From Archangium violaceum (lineage in GTDB: Bacteria; Myxococcota; Myxococcia; Myxococcales; Myxococcaceae), in the NCBI RefSeq assembly GCF_016887565.1, contig NZ_CP069396.1:10894001-10958000 (forward strand): a DNA stretch of 64,000 nucleotides. The letters are read 5' to 3'. The notes beneath the pieces were generated by a model. That model saw only the letters and a list, made by a program, of their open reading frames with translations, did no database searches and was not told the origin of the DNA. Each line of letters starts with the position of its first letter. The stretch's first letter is position 1. Of the stretch, positions 60,246-64,000 are shown piece by piece. Both the position numbers and the translations under genes were made by a program.

Positions 60246-61112
60246 TCAGCTCCTTCCAACCAGTTCGGCGGTGGCCCGCCACAGACGTCGTTGCAGTTCG
60301 GCATCGCGGCAAATGGGCGCCGGAGGCAGGGAGCGGAAGCGGCGTGTGGTGGAGAAGAATCCACCCGACACCTCCTTGAATTCCGGGTCGCTCGCCAGAC
60401 GGACGAGGATGCGGGCGCCCCGCGCGGGGCTCAGGATCCCCAACCGGGAGAAAAGACCCGCCAACCCGTTGAATACCTTCGATTCCCGCCCGAGCCCGCT
60501 GGCGTTGAGCCCGGGGCAGCAACTGTTGGCCGTGACCCCGGTGCCGGCGAGCCGGCGGGCCAGCTCCTGGGTAAACAGGATGTCCATCAGCTTCGTGCGA
60601 GCATAGAGCTCGAACGACTCCGCCATGCTGAAGTCCTCGGTGGAACGCAGGTGTCGCTCCGGCTCGAGTGTACGGACCTGCCGATGGGCGTCGGATGCGA
60701 CATTGACGACGCGGGACGGAGCCGAGGCGATCAGCTTGTCGCGCAGCAGGTCGGTCAGCAGCCAGGGAGCAACATAATTCACGGCGACCATTTCCGGGAG
60801 CCCGTCCACTGTCACCCGCTGGGTGAAGGCGTGCAGACCGGCATTGTTCACCAACACGTCGATGCGGGCGTAGTGCTCGTCGAGCTGTCTGGCCACGCGG
60901 CGAACGTCGTCGAGCACGGAGAGATCAGCGAGGAAGACATCCACCGCGACACCGGGTGCCTCGCGTTGGATGTCTGCCCGGGTCTGGGCTGCCTTGGCCT
61001 CACTGCGGACGACGAGGCCCAGGTGCGCGCCGCGGCGAGCCAGCTCGATGGCGGCAGCACGGCCGATGCCATGGGTGGCACCGGTGATGATGTACACGGG
61101 AGCGTCCGACAT
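60246..61112 (-). CDS. Short-chain dehydrogenase/reductase
   Basis: A classical SDR of 288 residues: YIITGATHGIGRAAAIELAR (TGxxxGIG), VLVNNAGLHAF (NNAG), SRVVNVASDAH (catalytic Ser), LYARTKLMDILFTQELARRL (YxxxK) and VTANSCCPG. It resembles retinol-dehydrogenase/WW-oxidoreductase-like SDRs of bacteria. ATG at 61112 has GAGGAGGAG six bases upstream. The MarR gene follows on the same strand and likely represses the unit. Substrate unknown. Confidence 0.92.
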   Translation of the reverse strand: MSDAPVYIITGATHGIGRAAAIELARRGAHLGLVVRSEAKAAQTRADIQREAPGVAVDVFLADLSVLDDVRRVARQLDEHYARIDVLVNNAGLHAFTQRVTVDGLPEMVAVNYVAPWLLTDLLRDKLIASAPSRVVNVASDAHRQVRTLEPERHLRSTEDFSMAESFELYARTKLMDILFTQELARRLAGTGVTANSCCPGLNASGLGRESKVFNGLAGLFSRLGILSPARGARILVRLASDPEFKEVSGGFFSTTRRFRSLPPAPICRDAELQRRLWRATAELVGRS

Positions 61113-61151
61113 GCGCAGCTCCTCCTCGCGCAGATACCGGCCACAGGAATT

Positions 61152-61194
61152 GTGGATGGATATCCACTACTCCTGTATGTTGATATTTGTCAAC
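61152..61194. promoter_or_regulatory. Paired palindromes upstream of SDR-marR (putative MarR operators)
   Basis: GTGGAT-N4-ATCCAC at 61152-61167 and GTTGA-N6-TCAAC at 61179-61194 are perfect inverted repeats. The second overlaps a minus-strand TTGACA (61188-61193) that could be the -35 of the SDR promoter. Confidence 0.55.
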
Positions 61195-61375
61195 GATGTT
61201 GGACGGAGATGAGCGAGGGTGGAGCCGACGAAGGAGCGGACGCCGCGAGTGGATGGGGCGGCTGCTTCGCCTGTTCCCGATGAGGCGGCAGGCGCCGGGT
61301 CCTTGACCCTGGGTGGCGCAGCGCTCCAAAGTGGGCTCCACGCTGTCGACTGGTGGCCAAGCGAGAGGAGATAGC

Positions 61376-62611
61376 GTGGAATACTACCTGGCGGTCCTGG
61401 CCGCAGTGCCGTACTTTGGGAGCCGTCCCCTGGTGGCCTCCGCAGCCGCCGTTCTGCTCGTGGCCTTTGGCTCATTCGAGGCGGGCGCGGGTGGCCGGGG
61501 CGCTCCACCCTATTCCACGTTCCTGGCGACGGTGGTGATTGGAACCCTCTTCGCCGTCTGGTCGGCGCAGCGTTTCGTGTGGGGCCACGTCGAAGCGGTG
61601 TGGCCGCGCTTGAGCCCGTGGCGCTGGCGCGCCGCCGTCGCGACAGCCACGGTGTCCGGGATGGTTTTCGCGGGCTACCAGGTGGGGGCTTTCGCCTCCC
61701 CAGCCGAGCGTCCCGCCTCGGCGCTCCTCCTCGGGGGTGTGGTGGTGGGCGCGATGGGCGCGCTGACGCTCGCGTTCGCACAGGCGCGCACACGGATTCG
61801 CCAGGGTCTGGAAGCCATCCCTGGCGCGGATGAGCTGGGCGTCCTCCTGGTGCTGGACGCGGGAGAGATGCTCTTCGTCATCGGTGGGATTGCACTGAGC
61901 GCCTTCGCGCCGACGGCCGCGACCCTCGCCGTGCTGCCGATCACCGGACTGGTCACCTGTGCCTATTTCATCCTCCGTGCGCGGGAGGAGTCGGAGCGTA
62001 TCGCGTGCCCTGCCTGTGCCACGTCAACGCATCGCGCGGCGCCGTGCTGTCCAGGTTGTGGTGCGGTGCGCGAGCCGACTGCACTGGATGTGATTGGCCG
62101 CACCGCGCGCACACCGGCCGCGGACACGCAGGCCCACGTCTTCGCGCTGCTCGCCCGCTGCCGCTGCCGCGCATGCGCCGAGCCACTCGAAGCGGGCGGG
62201 CCTGATGCATTCTGTGCGCGGTGCGGCGCCAGGGCCTTCCCAACTCCGGACGACATCCGGATGTTCCTGCGGGCGGCGGATCGTGCGCTGATGCGGATCC
62301 TGCCCCTGCTCGCGCTCATCGGCGCGGTGCCGGTCATCGGACTGGTGGCGGGGCTCTGCGTGCTGCGTCTCTCCAGCGCCAACGCGGTGGCCGCGCACGG
62401 GCGATGGAAGCACCGGCTCGTGGCGCGCGCCGTTCGCGTCGGCTTGCTGCTGACATTCTCGCTGTTGCAGGTGATTCCCTTCGTGGGCGCCGCCGTGGTG
62501 CCGCTCATCGCCGTTGCGTCGCACCTGTCGAATCGAAGGCCGCTCCAGCGCGCGGCGGCGTCGGCAGCCAGCACAGCACCGGTAGAACCGGTCCCTCCTG
62601 CCCCGGCGTAG
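61376..62611 (+). CDS. Polytopic membrane protein with zinc-ribbon domains
   Basis: 411 residues. The N-terminal half has five or six membrane helices (SRPLVASAAAVLLVAFGSFE, AAVATATVSGMVFAGYQVGA, LLLGGVVVGAMGALTLAFAQ, DAGEMLFVIGGIALSAFAPT) and resembles DUF4126 proteins. Next come cytosolic Cys clusters: CPACATSTHRAAPCCPGC and CRCRACAEPLEAGGPDAFC followed by CGARAF, two zinc ribbons. Two more helices (ILPLLALIGAVPVIGLVAGL, FSLLQVIPFVGAAVVPLIAV) close the protein. GTG at 61376 has AGGAG five bases upstream. Function unknown. Confidence 0.8.
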   Translation: MEYYLAVLAAVPYFGSRPLVASAAAVLLVAFGSFEAGAGGRGAPPYSTFLATVVIGTLFAVWSAQRFVWGHVEAVWPRLSPWRWRAAVATATVSGMVFAGYQVGAFASPAERPASALLLGGVVVGAMGALTLAFAQARTRIRQGLEAIPGADELGVLLVLDAGEMLFVIGGIALSAFAPTAATLAVLPITGLVTCAYFILRAREESERIACPACATSTHRAAPCCPGCGAVREPTALDVIGRTARTPAADTQAHVFALLARCRCRACAEPLEAGGPDAFCARCGARAFPTPDDIRMFLRAADRALMRILPLLALIGAVPVIGLVAGLCVLRLSSANAVAAHGRWKHRLVARAVRVGLLLTFSLLQVIPFVGAAVVPLIAVASHLSNRRPLQRAAASAASTAPVEPVPPAPA

Positions 62612-62661
62612 AGGGCGTTGGGAAGCTGGGGGGACCCAGGAGGAGCCCTCGGGTGCGTCTC

Positions 62662-64000
62662 CTAGGGCTGAGCGGGCAGAAGCAATGCGTCCCGGACCTC
62701 TGCTGGCGGGTTCGCGCTGAGAGCCAGATAGATCTCGAACCACGCCAGATAGGAGCGCCAGGAAGGATCACGCCGGTCGATGAGGGAGCGTTGCGCCTGA
62801 TCCAGACGCCTGGGTACGTCGAAAGGCACCTGCGTGTTCCCATCCGAGTGCAGCTGCGCCGCGAACCAGAGCACGTCGAGCTGACCGGCATCGACCGGTG
62901 CGTGGGTGCGCTCCATCAGGGTGTCGGCGTGCTCGATCGCCTTGCCCAACCAGAGGGCCGCCCGCGCCGTGTCCTGGCGATCCACGGCATTTTCGGCCAG
63001 CCGCATCTCCGCCAGCGTCACCGCGCGGATGTCCTCATCGCGATCCGACTCGGCGAACTGTTCCAGGAACAGCGCGCGCCGCTGCTCGAGCGCGCGGGCG
63101 GCGGCGTCCAGGTGCCCGAGGCGGGTCTCCGCATTGGCGCGCAGTCCCGCGGCGATGATGCGATAGGAGCGCTGAACGTGCTGGGGGGTGGCGTGTGCCC
63201 ACTTCAGCGTGGCTTGCATGGCTGGGGTCGCCAGGTCGCGCTCCACCCTGTCCAGATCCTCCAATGCCCGCTGGGGGTGACCCGCCCCCAACGCCGCGGC
63301 GCAGCGGGCCAGCCGCACCACGAACCGGTTGCGCAGACCCTCCGCGTCGCTGGGGCCCGTTTCCACGGTGGGCAGCTCGCGATCGTAGAGCGCCAACGCG
63401 CGCTCGAATCGGCCCGCGGCGAGGTTGTAGAGCGCCGCGCGATCCAGCGCCAGGGTGAGGAACCTGGCCAGCTTCGGTGTGGCGTCCACCATGGCCAGGG
63501 CCTGATCCGCCGCCTGCGCTGACTCTTCCTCGCGGCCGACGTGCAAGAGCGCCCGGGCGCGGGCCAGGGACACCGCCAGTCCCGCCGCGTTGTCCACGTA
63601 GGGCAACTTGTCCCGTTGCTCGAGGTAGCCCAGGGCGATGTGGAAGTTGCCCACCTGGGTGTGCAACAGCCCCAACGCACCGAGGATCATCGCCCGGTAG
63701 CGGACGTTGTTGCGCACCAGGTCCAGGGCGATCAAGTAGTGCCGGTTGGCGCGCTCGGCGGCGGAAGGAGCGCGGCCACGGAGGAAGTCCTCGTGCTGAA
63801 TGGCACCGTAGAGGGCATGCACCGCGCGCTGGTTCTTGAGCTCCTGCCACGATGCGCGCAGCTCCTTCACGGCCGCCGCCACCGCCTGGGCGTGGGCGCG
63901 GTCATCCAGCTTGGGCAACTGGCGCGCCGTGAGGTAGGCCTTCACGAAGTGCGCGAGCGGCCTGGCCATACTCGCGGAGGTGGTGGTGACTTCCTTCTCC
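62662..64000 (-). CDS. TPR-type helical protein, N-terminus beyond window
   Basis: The frame stays open to the right edge (EKEVTTTSASM before the internal ATG at 63969), so the true start may lie outside. The visible 435-446 residues are all helical with TPR-like units: YGAIQHEDFLRGRAPSAAER, GALGLLHTQVGNFHIALGYL, LARARALLHVGREEESAQAA, ALYNLAAGRFERALALYDRE, AHPQRALEDLDRVER-like and LGHLDAAARALEQRRALFLE. No catalytic domain is visible. It could be the C-terminal part of a kinase-TPR fusion or a separate scaffold. It converges on the membrane protein gene. Confidence 0.75.
   Translation of the reverse strand, partial: EKEVTTTSASMARPLAHFVKAYLTARQLPKLDDRAHAQAVAAAVKELRASWQELKNQRAVHALYGAIQHEDFLRGRAPSAAERANRHYLIALDLVRNNVRYRAMILGALGLLHTQVGNFHIALGYLEQRDKLPYVDNAAGLAVSLARARALLHVGREEESAQAADQALAMVDATPKLARFLTLALDRAALYNLAAGRFERALALYDRELPTVETGPSDAEGLRNRFVVRLARCAAALGAGHPQRALEDLDRVERDLATPAMQATLKWAHATPQHVQRSYRIIAAGLRANAETRLGHLDAAARALEQRRALFLEQFAESDRDEDIRAVTLAEMRLAENAVDRQDTARAALWLGKAIEHADTLMERTHAPVDAGQLDVLWFAAQLHSDGNTQVPFDVPRRLDQAQRSLIDRRDPSWRSYLAWFEIYLALSANPPAEVRDALLLPAQP

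Overview
The window looks like chromosome from a myxobacterium, most likely of the Archangium/Cystobacter/Stigmatella type. This is inferred from very high GC with strongly GC-biased third codon positions, a TIGR02265-type protein, a MYXO-CTERM-like tail, Ser/Thr kinases fused to a PEGA domain or to a large ATPase, hybrid histidine kinases, and many secreted lipoproteins and beta-propellers. No species call is possible from sequence alone. No rRNA, tRNA or CRISPR array was found.

Layout. 1-5573 (minus) is an apparent operon: Ser/Thr kinase with PEGA domain, TPR/outer-membrane protein, MYXO-CTERM beta-propeller and a DUF7948-like secreted protein cut by the window edge. 5733-12517 holds the TIGR02265 protein, dtd, an unknown protein, an EIIA-Ntr-like PTS protein, a GH3 lipoprotein, long HPF and a PAS histidine kinase. 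12581-17422 is a very large PilY1-like protein. 17566-23953 carries an AraC regulator, a pentapeptide-repeat protein, a GlsB/YeaQ-type membrane protein, rpiA-tal, an M28 peptidase and a STAS-like protein. 24099-25089 is a complete IS5-family element with 22-bp terminal repeats, a TTA target duplication and a transposase that needs a -1 frameshift. Its right end supplies a possible -35 box to the lipoprotein gene beside it.

26104-36477 is an accessory mix: epoxide-hydrolase-like enzyme, LysR/DJ-1 divergent pair, a hybrid histidine kinase broken by a one-base frameshift, esterase, intradiol dioxygenase-like protein, AidB-like acyl-CoA dehydrogenase and a Cys-rich lipoprotein. 37303-40735 is a translationally coupled three-gene cassette of adenylation enzyme, MBOAT-like membrane protein and carrier protein. 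It parallels dltA-dltB-dltC of Gram-positive bacteria but has no dltD and sits in a Gram-negative genome. It is the best candidate for an undescribed system here. 40738-44729 is a debris zone with gene remnants, an IS3 fragment and a 22-bp repeat shared with position 28943.

44730-47301 is a second coupled cassette (FabH-like, acyltransferase, FabI-like SDR) in which catalytic residues of both enzymes at the ends appear replaced. Next to it are a methyltransferase and a kinase-ATPase on the other strand. 51971-55706 combines a patatin-like phospholipase carrying a cNMP-binding-like domain, a small hydrophobic protein, an ECF-type sigma factor and a lone receiver. 55797-64000 contains CorA, an MBL/HxlR divergent pair around a duplicated operator region, a METTL25-like methyltransferase, an SDR-MarR unit with palindromic operators, a membrane protein with zinc ribbons and a TPR protein running off the right edge.
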